A DNA stretch of 64,000 nucleotides from Dendrolimus kikuchii. Lineage: Eukaryota; Arthropoda; Insecta; Lepidoptera; Lasiocampidae. Both the position numbers and the translations under genes were made by a program. Shown piece by piece: positions 22,096 to 34,430 of the stretch; the stretch's first letter is position 1, and each line of letters starts with the position of its first letter. The notes beneath the pieces are model-generated. The model was not told the origin of the DNA and searched no databases. It saw only the letters and a program-made list of their open reading frames with translations. The DNA lies in contig CM034403.1 in the NCBI GenBank assembly GCA_019925095.2, forward strand, positions 8,127,690-8,191,689, read 5' to 3'.

Positions 22096-22366
22096 GGATT
22101 CACTTTGGAGAGTGTGCAGCTGAGCTCTTCGATCTGATCCCGCCATCTCCCTTCCATCATCGGACAACCAGAAGAACCGGCATGCGGCATCGATATATGG
22201 TGGATATTCCACCTATAAGAACGAAGCGCTTTGCTTCTAGCTTTATCATACACACCGCAAAGCAGTGGAACTCATTGCTGGAGTCTGTCTTTCCCGATAC
22301 TTATAACCTGGGTGTCTTCAAGTCCCGTGTGAATAGGTACCTTCTAGGTAAGCGTGCTCCATCCTA
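22096..22366 (+). mobile_element. Jockey-like LINE, reverse-transcriptase C-terminal fragment
   Basis: An open stretch reads [40 protein letters not shown], then [20 protein letters not shown] and [16 protein letters not shown] before a stop. GEC...[14 protein letters not shown] and WN-L---VFP--Y are typical of the C-terminus of jockey-type non-LTR elements. The coding frame is intact over about 85 codons, then ends naturally. The reverse-transcriptase core is absent, so it is a 5'-truncated insertion. Confidence 0.8.
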
Positions 22367-23561
22367 GACCATATCTTCGCTTCACATAGAGCAAGATTGT
22401 GGTCAAACGCGAACCTATACTAGAATAAATTTTAAAAAAGTTTAAATTATCAAAACAATTTAAATGGAAATAAAACTAATTACGGAACTAGTGTTTTAAT
22501 TTAATAATATCTTGATATAAAATTACACAATTTCAAATATGTGATGTCACAGTAAGGAGGGAGACAGGAGACAGACAGACAAGGACGGGGGAGGGGTCAA
22601 ACAATCATGAAATTCGTGTGATGTAATTTATGAATAGCCCTTAATGCGTTAGTTAGGCTAATATACGAAAATCGTGAGGCAATAACTTTTCAAATGATAT
22701 AAAACGGCTCTGAAGAATATCGGAGGGACTGTGTCACAACTCATATTATAAAAAAAAACCCTAGAATGATGATTATTAATAAGTTGTGTAATAATTGTAC
22801 GATGAGACCGTCAATGGTTAACGGTGTCGCAAATGCAACTTTTCACATTCGTGATGTAGAAACAACGCTCCCTCACCGCAAACGATTATTTTGTTATTTA
22901 CTGGGAGGGGACTACGCCTAATCGCGTGATCGTTTAGTTTTCTTTTTATTATACTTAAGAAATTATATTTATTATGTACCGTTCATTTTTAAATTAACCG
23001 TCATGAATATTATTACAGGAGGAAATGGAAAATCATTCAGTTTTCTACGATGTATATCAATTTGTGTCTATTGTCTGTTATAGATTCTTATTATGGTCAC
23101 AGTGGTGGACGTGGTTAAGTTAATGGTTTAGGAATTCCTAACTGTTCCAGTACTTATTCACCTGTTATAAATATTACTTGATACAGTCTGGGTGTCCTGC
23201 TTATATCAATATACAAAGACGCGATTGCATACAAATATCTAAAACCTTACTATTCATCACAACATGACATTGGCTAGAATATAATCCGTACAGCCATATT
23301 TAGTTAAAAACAAGTACGAAAACAAGACTCTATATTAGCCGCCATAAACATATTCTTATCTCCCAACCAAATATGGTTATCTGCAAATAGTCCAGGAAAA
23401 AACATTAGTTCACTTTAAATGAAATTTAAATTTAAAATATTCAATAATTTATTGAATTCCAAAGTCATGAAAGTCAGGAAGAAATTAGTTTATTTAGGAG
23501 AGATATAAGATGTGCAAAAAAAAACCAGAAACTGATAAATCTCTATTATTTATTACCTATA

Positions 23562-23846
23562 ATATCAGCCCACAAATGTTCCACTGTTGGGCTCGGGCCC
23601 CCATTATAGGGGGAACGGACAGTATACCCGCCACGCTTGTCCAAAGCGGCTTGGCAGGTTCGACACATTATCTCGATGTGTAGGTTGAATCACAATTTTT
23701 TCCTTCAGCGTTGTTAGCACGTGGTAATTGTAACAATATGCACATTAGATCAGAAAACTGACTAATTAGTGCATGCTTTCCGGCCAAGATCGAACCCGCG
23801 TCCTTTGAGTTTGGGACGCGTGCGCTAGCCATTATGCTACCACGAC
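23562..23846 (-). mobile_element. tRNA-derived SINE (family G), full length
   Basis: Read on minus it starts GTCGTGGTAGCATAATGGCT with a B box GGTTCGATCTTGG. It continues GTGCATATTGTTACAATTAC and CATCGAGATAATGTG. It ends ATGGGGGCCCGAGCCCAACA and TTTGTGGGCTGATATTAT. This is the best copy for defining the family (about 285 bp). Confidence 0.85.
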
Positions 23847-25008
23847 TTTTTATTAAGACGATATTTACTACCTAAGGGGTACTATATATAGATGTTGCCA
23901 TCTAGTAATTATATCTGACTATGGTTTGCTGTGCCTCGATCTGATATTAATTATTATGGAAGCCAATCCATCGAGTAGTTTCCTAGTTTGGTAGACATAA
24001 AATAAATGTCCACCAAACTCGAAAAATGGTCGATATGGAAGCTGAATTTTTATAGGGTGTTTATCTAGAAATAATAATTTATTGTTGTTGTTACCTTCAT
24101 TAGGCAACGCGATATTCGCCGACACTTATCTACCTATCTATATGAATAGCTTTTTCTTTTATTATTACATAACCTTGCTCTTAAAACGGATTTAGAAAAA
24201 AAATAGCCGACGTATTTCCCATCGTCTTATGGTCCGATTGTTCTTGTCGATAACTTAAGGACGTTTGCAAACGATGCGTTAATTTAAACGTGAATTATAA
24301 ACTTATAAAATGATTGTGTGCTATTTTACGAATAAATATTTATGTATCAAAACTTGAAGTATGTATGTTGTAATAATTTCATAATAATATTAAGTATCAG
24401 TCAATAAAGCTCGGGCGTCCTCATTCTTTGGATATACCTGCCTAACCTGCCACCCTTGTTTAAGGCAGATTGCCGTATTTCGAATACCGGTGATCTTGAT
24501 GTATACTTTACAACGTCACAATGAGTCACCAGTGGCTTAGACTTCGCTACCATAACGAAGTAAAATATAATTGAAAATTATTATTTACAGTAATTTGAGT
24601 TACAAAAATATATGAATAATATTTTATTTAAGATAATAATTCTTTGATATATCTGAATTAGAGAATATTGAACGTAATTTTTTTATTCAGCCTTCAGTTA
24701 ACGCTTACGTTTTCTAATTGTACTAAGTTTTTATTTATTATTAAATTACTAAAAAGAACACTTAAATTTCATACCACAGAATACGTTAGGTTTGTGATAA
24801 AAATAATTTTTATTCAAATTAAATTCTGCAATGTATAACTGATAACCCTGGGGCTGATCGCAAACATACCGAGATCAAATCAAGTACCAGAAAACCCTTT
24901 GCCATACAAGGAATTAAATCCGTGACCTTAGCCTTCTAGTGGACCACGTGGATTTAGACGTGGATCGTAGATAGACGCTTTACATTAAATGAAACATTTT
25001 ATTTTTGA

Positions 25009-25074
25009 TTAATTACGTATAAAATTTATTATTTGGTTAGCCGTAACCAAATAATAAATTATATAAGTAATTAA
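25009..25074. repeat. 31-bp inverted repeat, 4-base loop
   Basis: The arms 25009-25039 and 25044-25074 pair at 29 of 31 positions around GCCG. They are AT-rich except for the closing GGTTA/TAACC. It directly precedes a LINE fragment. Confidence 0.9.
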
Positions 25075-25078
25075 CCAT

Positions 25079-25172
25079 CCGGCACCATCTCCGCTTATTC
25101 GGTCATGTCGAATAGATAGAGGAGGATCAGAGTGTGATAAAAGCACATTTAGGGCAACCGGTTAGCCGTTCT
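25079..25172 (+). mobile_element. LINE C-terminal coding scrap
   Basis: The translation RHHLRLFGHVE, stop, IEEDQSVIKAHLGQPVS resembles the RLRWFGHVERM segment of endonuclease-reverse transcriptase LINEs. One stop interrupts it. Confidence 0.5.
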
Positions 25173-26574
25173 AAATATAGGCCCTAATTTTGCTAATATA
25201 ATATCGTCAGTACTTTTCATACAAAAACAACCATTATAACACCAGTGGTCCACCATTCTGACGATATGATAATAGCTGAATCGGGGCCATGAGCTAGTTT
25301 TGAGCCTGCAATTGGCAAGAAATGGCGCAAAACAGAAAAGTGACGTGCTTTCGTGTCGGAGGTCAAGATCCGCTTTGGGTCGCTAAGCCAACGGAGTTGG
25401 TTAATGCATGCAACTATTGATGAGTTTGGTTGATAGAATCATCCAATAGACCATTTTTCATTCAAAATAAAATATGCCTTCTGCGCCTATTCTGGCTAGA
25501 GTATGCACGCTTAGTGCAAACGAGCCTTATTTAGTTGTACTATTGTAATATTTGTATTACGCGACGGTGTATACGTCTCAATGGAACCGGTTTCAACTAC
25601 GTAAATATCCGATTCGTCAGCGAAATAATCAAGTCGTCATTGAGATCTATGACGTTTTTGGGGATTTTTATTAATATGATTCGTATTTTTATTCTTACTT
25701 AATTGGAAAGTCCATCAAGGCCGTTAAGTCTATTTATATATCGTATTCTAGTATAATAAGAATAAATTATGATAATTCGATTGTAAACCAGATTAAGGTG
25801 GCCTGTTGAGCATATTAGTGGCGATTTAACGTGGAGGTCAGGATATTTGGTAGTCCAATAATTTGATTATTGCATTAATGTTCATGATCTGATCGTCATC
25901 GGGTTTTCTATGATTCAGCAAAAAATGTTGCAATTCACTTTTGGTTAAGGTTTCTTTTCTATTTGCTGTATAAGTTACGATTAAGTTAGGTCCTTTTTAC
26001 AGATTGTTTTTAATGGTTTAAAGTAAGAACTAATTTGTCTAAGACGTGAACTTATTGTAAAATTTATGTTCTCAACATACTATTCTATGTATAATACAAA
26101 ACTTTTGTTTTTTGGCTAAAACCAAACAAGATATTTTTATAAAATATTTGATAAAAACAAACTTTTACAGGCCTAGTTCTTACATGTCTATAAAACTGAA
26201 AGTTACATGTTAGTTTGTTTAGTACTTACGATGTTGCTGCACATGAATTAATTTTAATTAAAGAAATTCACATTGAGATCTAAGTAAGTAACATATTTTA
26301 TAAGTTATTTTATTTCGGATTTAATGAGCTTCAACAAATTAAATTAAGCCATCTGTTTGAGATTACAAAAGAAATTCCTAAATGTAAGTGAAAATTGCTG
26401 TTTTTAGGATGTCTAATCAAAGATGACAGTTTTTTGAATTTTGTCTGTCAGTCTATCTTAAAGTTTGTTTCGATTAAGCTCCGAAACGGCTCAAAGGATT
26501 ATATATTTTATTTCGACATCTTGCAGAGCTCGGAATATACGAAGATGATATCTATCTATAATATTATGAAATTG

Positions 26575-26850
26575 TCTTTTGTTTCTTACATTTTTTGTCT
26601 TTGTCTGTTTGTTCGGGATTCACGTAAAAAGTACCCGGCCGATTTCGATGCGGTTTTCGCTAATCGACAGTAAATTATCTATCTTGCGGGAATCTTACGG
26701 AAAATTTCTTGGGAGAGGTTTAATGTGGCCAGGTTGAAAAAAATTTATTACGATGCGAAATTTTCGTTGATCGATAAAATCTTTAGTAACACAATTGTAG
26801 TTGTGTATGCCTTTAGTAACATTACTTAGGCCGAGTTATTACGGGAATTT
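26575..26850 (+). repeat. Family-D Helitron-like repeat, partial
   Basis: GTTCGGGATTCACGTAAAAA and GCCGATTTCGATGCGGTTTT align with 18830-18890 and 54468-54510. Two internal modules follow. The end is not clear. Confidence 0.5.
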
Positions 26851-27245
26851 CCGCGATTCATGTATTTTTATACTAAAAAATCCATTACCCTGCTGAAAAT
26901 AACCTTTGATTTTATATTAAGCAAAATAACTGTAATCCTTGTTACCTGTACAATGTTGACAAAATCACTGGCAAATGCTAGTATTAATATATGGAAATAC
27001 ATCCAAATTCTTTTTTTAATGAAGGGAAATTTAAATGAGTACTACCGCGGTAGTGGTCCACGGGAGATCGCGATGGGGGAGTATGTGTTTCGCCACGTTG
27101 AGGTGGCAATAGCATCCTGAAGAGATACCTTGTCCCCTAAATTGAGGATAGCCACTAAATCTCATCGGTTTTAGCCTTAACCTCGTCTCGGTACATTTAA
27201 ATCCCGCACGAACTCAGCGGTGGCCACAACTAGTATACGATACTA

Positions 27246-27560
<315 letters not shown>

Positions 27561-27611
27561 TTAAGACGTTTGCGAACAGCATATACCTAAATTAAAGCAC
27601 ATTTATTAGGA

Positions 27612-27795
27612 ATGAAGAAAGAATACAAGTTCCTGCGGCCGAGTGGCCTGTCGTAAGAGGCGACGAAACAAAGCACAGTCAGGTGGTAGGTATTTGCCAG
27701 ACTGAATGGCTACCAATTCTGGTCTAGAGCATGGCACAATAACAACTTTGAGTTGTGTTCCGGCATTAATGGCCAGGTTCCAGTTTAGCTTTAGA
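27612..27795 (+). repeat. Family-A repeat, 5' half
   Basis: GAATGAAGAAAGAATACAAG to AATGGCCAGGTTCCAG follows family A. The 3' half is replaced by other sequence. It lies 85 bp from Runx exon 27287-27526. Confidence 0.65.
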
Positions 27796-27858
27796 TAGTT
27801 TGAGCAAACTTTGTACACCTTTCTAACCTCCTCATATATTTTAAATTTCCAAAAACGC

Positions 27859-28572
27859 AGACATACGTGTACATTTACTTCTAAACAGAAGCAGGTGTAT
27901 AAACTTTCGTATTTCTTACTTTGACTTTCATGTCTTCCCCCCCCCCCCCTCCCTCTTAGGGGTTGAATTTTCAAAGAGTTTCTTAGTGCGCAACTAACTT
28001 ATGGAGAGAACCGGCATGCAAATTTGTGAGGTCAAGTAATTATATAGATGTATTGTCGTCAGCCAATTACAGGCCACTGCTGGACGTAGACCTCCCTAAG
28101 TCGCCAGTCATCATTGATATAAATGTATAAGTTTAGCTAACTACTTAACTAAAGCAAATAAAATTCACGCTTTACGTCTTATACCGGTAGATTAGTATCA
28201 TTCCTAGAATTTTTATTCGCTTGCTTTGCGTAGATATCCTCGTGCGTCGCTGAGCGTGAGTCTTCCATAATCAAGCGAGACATGCAAATTGTTACATTTA
28301 TGTGGCATTTTGCTATACAAAAGATTACCGTCAATATGACGTGCGTTGACAGTTTATGACACTTACACTGCAAAGTAGCCCATCATTATTGACTTTCGTT
28401 TATTACGTTCTAATTTGTAAAAATAATGTAAATAATAAATATTACTATATATCCTCTTTTTGCGTAATCATGATTAAATTTATCTTATTTTAAAACTCAT
28501 AACAACTATGTACTTTATATTTGCTTCTATCTTTTGTAGACATTACTAGTGTTTTATTTGAAAACTTTTGAC
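27859..28572. repeat. Duplicated block, copy 1
   Basis: About 714 bp that recurs in direct orientation at 30924-31632. From 27961 onward I count only two base differences in about 610 bp. The first 100 bp differ more and include a poly-C run of 14 against 7. The block includes a LINE 3' end (28065-28105). A 64-codon minus-strand open frame is identical in both copies only because the DNA is. Confidence 0.95.
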
Positions 28573-28689
28573 TTATTTGAATTGATCTGAATGAAAATTA
28601 TATCATTAAGGCGTGCCCCATTTACACTTTAAAGCCACGAGTTAATCGTGTATCGTACTATGATAATTCCGATAGCCCACTTCGAATTT

Positions 28690-28872
28690 TCACCCCGCGC
28701 CACTGCAACCTTGAGTTGTGTGCATTAGCGGTACGGTTCAAGTCTCCATTTAGAGGGCGGCAGGACATTGGTAGCACTTTCGGTGTTATAAATGTCCATA
28801 GGCGATGGTAACCGCTTTTAATCAGGTGGGCCGTCTGCCCGTCTGCTGAACTCATTCAATAAAAAAATATGT
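28690..28872 (+). repeat. Family-A repeat, 3' half
   Basis: CACTGCAACCTTGAGTTGTG through GGCGATGGTAACCGCTTTTA to CATTCAATAAAAAAATA. Confidence 0.65.
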
Positions 28873-29334
28873 TGGAATCGCATTGCCAGCCTCGAATACA
28901 TTTTATGACACCCTTCTTAAACATACCCAATGACATAATACTTCGCCGGTAATATTTAACTAAATCTTGAATATGGAATAAAGGTTATAGTTACTTAAAT
29001 ATAGTTGCGTACTGTGTTTCTCTTGAAGGTTAAGGGGTCACAAAAACAATTATATATTATTAAGAATATTTTTAACATGAATTATTACAAAATGTCATAA
29101 TAGGCTAGTATTAAATCTCATAGAAAAGTTGAAGAAAAAGTTGTCATCAGTAAAACCTGTGGTTTTCTCTACTTACGGAAGCTGAGGTATACATATAAAT
29201 TATACTACCACAAACTTTGACCAAGAAGTGCGGTCAGTGGGTGACGGAAGGTTATATAGGTTGTGGGTTCCAACAGTTTGATTGCATCAAGCTGATAATA
29301 TCTTCGGGTCCGAATGTTGGGCCACTAAAGTGAT

Positions 29335-29515
29335 AAACCACAAACGTCTCCACTGGTGGTGTTACAAGAATGGATAAGGTGAAAAATGAGTACATAAGGG
29401 GATCTTTGAAAGTTGCACCTGTGACTGAAAAATTGAGAGAAAGAAGATTAAGATGGTTTGGCATATAACGCGGAAGAACGAAAGTCACGTGCTATAAGGA
29501 ATATTAAACTACAAG
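29335..29515 (+). mobile_element. LINE C-terminal coding fragment
   Basis: Reads [36 protein letters not shown] and then a stop where HVMRR is expected. GVTR-D---NEYIRGS-KVAP and RLRWFGH are well-known landmarks of moth endonuclease-reverse transcriptase LINEs. The remainder of the frame is decayed. Confidence 0.75.
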
Positions 29516-29616
29516 ATGGATGGCCCTATCGCTGGCAGCGATCTCTTCCAGACAACTTTGTGATGGACCTAGCACAATAGCTAGGGCAGAGTTTAGTTGC
29601 AAAATATTTAAAACTA

Positions 29617-29618
<2 letters not shown>

Positions 29619-29658
<40 letters not shown>

Positions 29659-29661
29659 GTG

Positions 29662-29741
<80 letters not shown>
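29619..29741. repeat. (TA)n microsatellite
   Basis: An AT dinucleotide tract with a few GT interruptions in its first half and a pure run after about 29680. Open frames of alternating Tyr and Ile are artefacts. Confidence 0.95.
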
Positions 29742-29742
<1 letters not shown>

Positions 29743-30454
29743 GCAGCTCGTTATTACGTGAACTACCATAGGTGGATATATGTCTGTTCTTGGTACATAT
29801 ATAGAACTCTTCTGTGTCTTAAATGTAGTAATAGTTAAGTGACAAGTTTTTAGTACAAAAAATTGTATTGAAACTAAGATTTGAACAAAAATATAGAAAT
29901 TTTGCATACTTGAAAAATATTTCATACTTTTTTAAGCTGAAATAAAAAAAAATGCAAATAATTCCATTACATTAGATCAGAAATTTATTAGCAACAAATT
30001 CGATACATTGAGAGCGCTCCCACTTGGATATATAAGTTTTTTTAAGAAAAAGAAAATGATTTTCTGATTACTATCATAATAATTGAGAAAACACTGTAAA
30101 TATCATAAAAAGTTATTCCGGTATAGATAAGTAGGAAAAATTCATGTAGATACCTATATTTAAAAATATGAAAATATTTTTTATGTTTGCAGGTAAGAAA
30201 TTTGACAGAAGGTCTGTCCACCTGATGATAAGCGATAACAAAGTGTATTTTAATTTAATGTACAATTTCTGTACATAATTTATTACAAGTTTTAACTGCA
30301 AGACATTGTTGGCTCGATGCCAGGGGCCCGTACTCCTAAAAGGATTCAATGTCAATAGCTAACATAAAATTCATTACAATGAAAACAGTTATTTTGTTAT
30401 TTTGCGTTGCCAAGAGTTTGCAACCAAATGGTGTGCACAAATCACCTTAAAAAA

Positions 30455-30700
30455 TTTAATTTTTCTTATTGCATGAATTCAGCAGACAGAGAGACGGCCC
30501 ATATGATGGAAAGCGGTTACCATCGCCTATAGACATTTGTAACTTCAAAGGTGCTACCAATGTGCTGCCGCGATCTAAAGGCAGTCTGGAACCTGGCCAC
30601 TAAAGCCGGAACACAACTGAAGGTTGTTACTGTCGCATACTCTAGATCAGGGGTGGTAGCCATCCCGACGAGTAAAACCCCTACCACCTGCCTACACCAT
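30455..30700 (-). mobile_element. Family-A SINE-like repeat, near complete
   Basis: On plus it reads as the inverted family: TTATTGCATGAATTCAGCAG, GAAAGCGGTTACCATCGCCT, GCCGGAACACAACTGAAGG, then GGGGTGGTAGCCATC. The 5' portion is missing. Confidence 0.7.
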
Positions 30701-30839
30701 TTCTTTTTTTTAACAATTCTACGGACTCTATTTCCATACGCTTTTTTATAACTTAATTTTGAAGACAGTTTTAAGTATTTGTACACGCTTATTTGTTGTT
30801 TTTGTCATTGTGTGTGACATTTATTGAATGTTATTTTTT

Positions 30840-30923
30840 TATTTTTTTTTATTGCAGGAGTTCAGCAGACAGGCCAGACGGCCCACGTGATGGAAAGCGG
30901 TTACCATCGCCTATGGACATTTG
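30840..30923 (-). repeat. Family-A repeat, 3' fragment ending at the duplication
   Basis: Inverted family-A tail from the T-rich stretch and ATTGCAGGAGTTCAGCAGAC to GCCTATGGACATTTGCA, where the duplicated block begins abruptly. Confidence 0.7.
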
Positions 30924-31632
30924 CAGACATACGTGTACATTTACTTCTAACCAGAAGCTGGTGTATAAAATTTCGTATATCTTACTTTGACTTTCATGTC
31001 TTCCCCCCCTCCCTCTTAGGTGTTGAATTTTCAAAGAGTTTCTTAGTGCGCAACTAACTTATGGAGAGAACCGGCATGCAAATTTGTGAGGTCAAGTAAT
31101 TATATAGATGTATTGTCGTCAGCCAATTACAGGCCACTGCTGGACGTAGACCTCCCTAAGTCGCCAGTCATCATTGATATAAATGTATAAGTTTAGCTAA
31201 CTACTTAACTAAAGCAAATAAAATTCACGCTTTACGTCTTATACCGGTAGATTAGTATCATTCCTAGAATTTTTATTCGCTTGCTTTGCGTAGATATCCT
31301 CGTGCGTCGCTGAGCGTGAGTCTTCCATAATCAAGCGAGACATGCAAATTGTTACATTTATGTGGCATTTTGCTATACAAAAGATTACCGTCAATATGAC
31401 GTGCGTTGACAGTTTATGACACTTACACTGCAAAGTAGCCCATCATTATTGACTTTCGTTTACTACGTTCTAATTTGTAAAAATAATGTAAATAATAAAT
31501 ATTACTATATATCCTCTTTTTGCGTAATCATGATTAAATTTATCTTATTCTAAAACTCATAACAACTATGTACTTTATATTTGCTTCTATCTTTTGTAGA
31601 CATTACTAGTGTTTTATTTGAAAACTTTTGAC
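30924..31632. repeat. Duplicated block, copy 2
   Basis: Direct repeat of 27859-28572. It sits between two inverted family-A sequences (30840-30923 and 31640-31905), and both junctions fall at family-A ends. Confidence 0.95.
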
Positions 31633-31639
31633 TTTTTTT

Positions 31640-31905
31640 ATTTTTTTTTATTGCAGGAGTTTAGTACACAGGCAGACGGCCCACTTGATGGAAAGCGGGT
31701 ACCATCGCCTATGGACATTTGCAACACTAAAGTTGCTACAAATTCGCTGCTGCTCTCTTCAGGGAGACCGGAACCTGATCACTAATGCCGGAACACAACT
31801 CAAGGTTGTTATGGCGGCATACTCTAGACCAGGGGTGATCGCCATCCAGTCGAGCAAATACCCTGCCACCTGGCTCTGGGATGTTTTGTCGCCTCTTACG
31901 ACACG
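31640..31905 (-). mobile_element. Family-A SINE-like repeat, 5' end joined to a LINE
   Basis: Inverted family A from TTTATTGCAGGAGTTTAGTA to TGTTTTGTCGCCTCTTACGA, where it passes without a gap into the LINE terminus at 31900-32140. The junction bases ACGA fit both elements. Confidence 0.75.
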
Positions 31906-32140
31906 AACAACAGAGCGCCATTCAGGCTTATTCTTACACATCTCACTTGCTTCTTTGACATTCATAACTCTTGTCATGCACGCTCGTCTGTTCTTAAGGC
32001 TCCTGACATCACCTTCTGCTAGTACACGACCAATTTGATCATGGAAGGTGTGTTGTGGCCTTCCACGATATCTGCATCCATCCACTTTTGCATTGTATAT
32101 CTGTTTAGTCATTCTTTCATCATGCATTGTTTCCACAGTG
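31900..32140 (-). mobile_element. LINE C-terminal coding fragment
   Basis: The minus strand encodes METMHDERMTKQIYNAKVDG, then RGRPQHTFHDQIGRVLAEGD and KNRRACMTRVMNVKEASEMC. This C-terminal module also occurs at 35236-35380 and 62641-62870. Here the frame stays open into the adjoining family-A repeat, giving a 125-codon chimeric frame. Confidence 0.75.
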
Positions 32141-33004
32141 CGATTTCTAATATATATTAATGCCTAGTTAACTACTCCAATACATTATTATCGGCTATAT
32201 TATTTATTTATGTTAGTTTTCTAAGTATTAAAAACGTCAAATTTAAGTCATCAATAATATAACTGTACAGTTTAACTAAGGGTAGTTGTATATTGTTAAA
32301 ATATATGACATCTTTTGAAAAAATAGTTCATCTGGAATTTTTTACAATTTATATAATTTTGAAATCGAGTTAGGATTCTTTTTTGATGAAATATACGGAA
32401 CATGCTGTACAATTGGACACTGCAACGTTTATACAAATTCATAATATTACCAAATTCTTTCTAGAAATAAAATTGTCGAGAGTAATAACCATAATAATGA
32501 TTCTGATAAATCGTAAAGGAGGATATTATGCAAAAAATCAAGTTAAACCAATACCAATCAAATAATAAAAAAATATTTATTAGCTTACAAACATCGCTAT
32601 CATTACAGTTGCCACCAATACGATAGCGTGGTACACATGATAAACTATAGATATATATATATATAAATTCAGTCGTCATAACATATAATATAATAGGCAG
32701 TTCTTGTGAATTCAGTCACAGTACAGATAAAAATGACAATTTTTTGACATATCTTTTTAAAGTGATTTTATCTAAAAGATAATTTACGAAAACTTTCCAC
32801 AAAACCGCGTTGAAGTCTTTTTCTCTAAGTAGAGAAATTTCGCTAACACACGCATAGATCCGAGTTTTAATACGTGATAATGATCTTGTTAGTTTATAGA
32901 TTACTCTTTACAATATTAGAATTTTCAAAGTTTGGCTTGTGTTTAGTATGGACAAAATGGATCTATTAGTATTTTCAATAAAAATATATAATTTTGTTGC
33001 TAGC

Positions 33005-33300
33005 TCTTTTTTTATTATTTTTTTATTGCAGGAGTTCAGCAGACAGGCAGACGGCCCACTTAATGGAAAGCGGTTAACATCGCCTATGGACATTTGCAAC
33101 ACCAAAGGTGCTACAAATGTGCTGCTGCTCTCTTAAGGGTCACTGGAACCTGATTATTAATGCCAGGACACAACTCAAGGTTGTTATGGCGAAAATGCCC
33201 TACCACCTGGCTGTGGGTCGTTTAGTCGCCTCTTACGACAGGCCGCCCGGCCGCAGGAAATTGTATTCTTTCTCCTTTCCTGTACGGATAAAATCTTTTA
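33005..33300 (-). mobile_element. Family-A SINE-like repeat, near complete
   Basis: Inverted copy from TTTTTATTGCAGGAGTTCAG through CACCAAAGGTGCTACAAATG to CAGGAAATTGTATTCTTTCT and CCTGTACGGAT. A short middle segment (the TCTAGAGTATGCC area) is deleted. Confidence 0.8.
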
Positions 33301-33304
33301 GAGC

Positions 33305-33725
33305 CGAACGGTATTGCACGTGACTATAGTAAGCGTCCTGCCGGAGTGACTGTATTTCCCTGGCAACGTGGCAAACCTCTGGTAAGGGATGCGACCGTCC
33401 TGCTTGGACACTGGCCGCATCTCATTTACCAAACACGCCTAGATCGGCCGGTTCAGCGGCGGAAACAGCTAAATCACTCAAACGGTGCAAATATGCAACC
33501 CTCGGTGAGGGTTATACGTTTGTTGTCGAAACGCTTGGACCGTGGGGTCCTGAGCCCATGAGCCTCTAAAAAGATATTTCAAAACGACTTATTGACTCCT
33601 CGGGAGAGCAGAGGGCTGGTTCCTACCTCGGACAACGGATCAGTATGGCGATCCAGCGAGGTAACGTAGCCAGCCTTCTAGGAACCTTATCCATTGACTT
33701 CGGTGGCCTAGGCTCAGTATTCCGC
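33305..33725 (+). mobile_element. LINE C-terminal region remnant
   Basis: Encodes, over several frames, FPWQRGKPLVRDATVLLGHW, then VETLGPWGPEP, ISKRLIDSSGEQRAGSYLGQ and RISMAIQRGNVASLLGTL. The order matches the C-terminal extension of a widespread non-LTR element whose related remnant is at 52666-52870. Frameshifts and stops interrupt it. The sequence is more GC-rich than its surroundings. Confidence 0.7.
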
Positions 33726-33859
33726 TAATATTCTTACGGGATTATAGATAGAATACAATATAAGTTAAGTTTCCTTAATTGATTATTAGAGATTAAGTTG
33801 TAATTGATTTTGTTAACTAATAGACAGTTGCTAAGTATTTTTCATTAATATTCATCCAG

Positions 33860-33995
33860 TGATCAAAAATAGGACATAGGATTGGCCTCCTTCGGGCAAC
33901 GGATCGTTATTAGTATGGTAAGCCAGCGTGGTGATGTATATGGACAACCTTCTGGTCATCTTGCTCAAAGAAGACGGCGATCTAGGCTCAATATT
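33860..33995 (+). mobile_element. Second, more decayed copy of the LINE terminus
   Basis: GGGCAACGGATCGTTATTAG, CAGCGTGGTGATGTATATGG and GGCGATCTAGGCTCAATATT parallel 33630-33720. Confidence 0.5.
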
Positions 33996-34430
33996 CTATT
34001 TATAGTTTTGAGGCGTTATGTGGGGGTTCACCAATAATGATGTCGTAAACACGCTGATAAGAGCCTGCCGAATTTGTTTATCATATCACGGCACAATTTC
34101 ACCCGGGCCTGCTTCTGAGCATCGATGAGGTTGTGCGGTACCCAGAGTGAAACCTGGCCTCTTCACGCGAAGATGCACTCTTGAAATGTAACTCGCCTAT
34201 TGTCTTGGATTAAATTTTTCACTGCTAGCACATTTTCATCTGTAACAGCCGTCAAAGGGCGACCACTTCCTTCTTCATCCCCCAAAGTTAGTCGAGCGCG
34301 CTTGAATTCGTTCTACCAAAGATTCGCGGTTGCCTTAGAAGGGCCTTTATCCATGAATGCCTTTTGAACTCTACCGTACGTCTATCGGTGTCAGGTGACA
34401 CTTGAAATTATAAAAAATTAAAGCGCGAAA
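33995..34430 (-). pseudogene. mariner transposase relic
   Basis: The minus strand, over at least two frames, reads FKAFMDKGPSKATANLW, NEFKRARLTLGDEEGSGRPL, TAVTDENVLAVKNLIQDNRR and, after a gap, WVPHNLIDAQKQARVKLCRD with MINKF. This is the N-terminal helix-turn-helix portion, the SGRP linker and the WVPH segment that precedes the catalytic core of mariner-family transposases. The core with its catalytic aspartates is missing or unrecognisable. Stops and frameshifts show it is dead. Terminal inverted repeats were not found. Confidence 0.75.

Noticed and set aside
28179..28373. Conserved 64-residue protein, because the identical frame recurs at 31239-31433.
   Set aside because: Both lie in a nearly identical recent DNA duplication, so identity says nothing about selection on protein.
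29520..29925. Open frames of alternating Tyr/Ile.
   Set aside because: They are translations of a (TA)n microsatellite.
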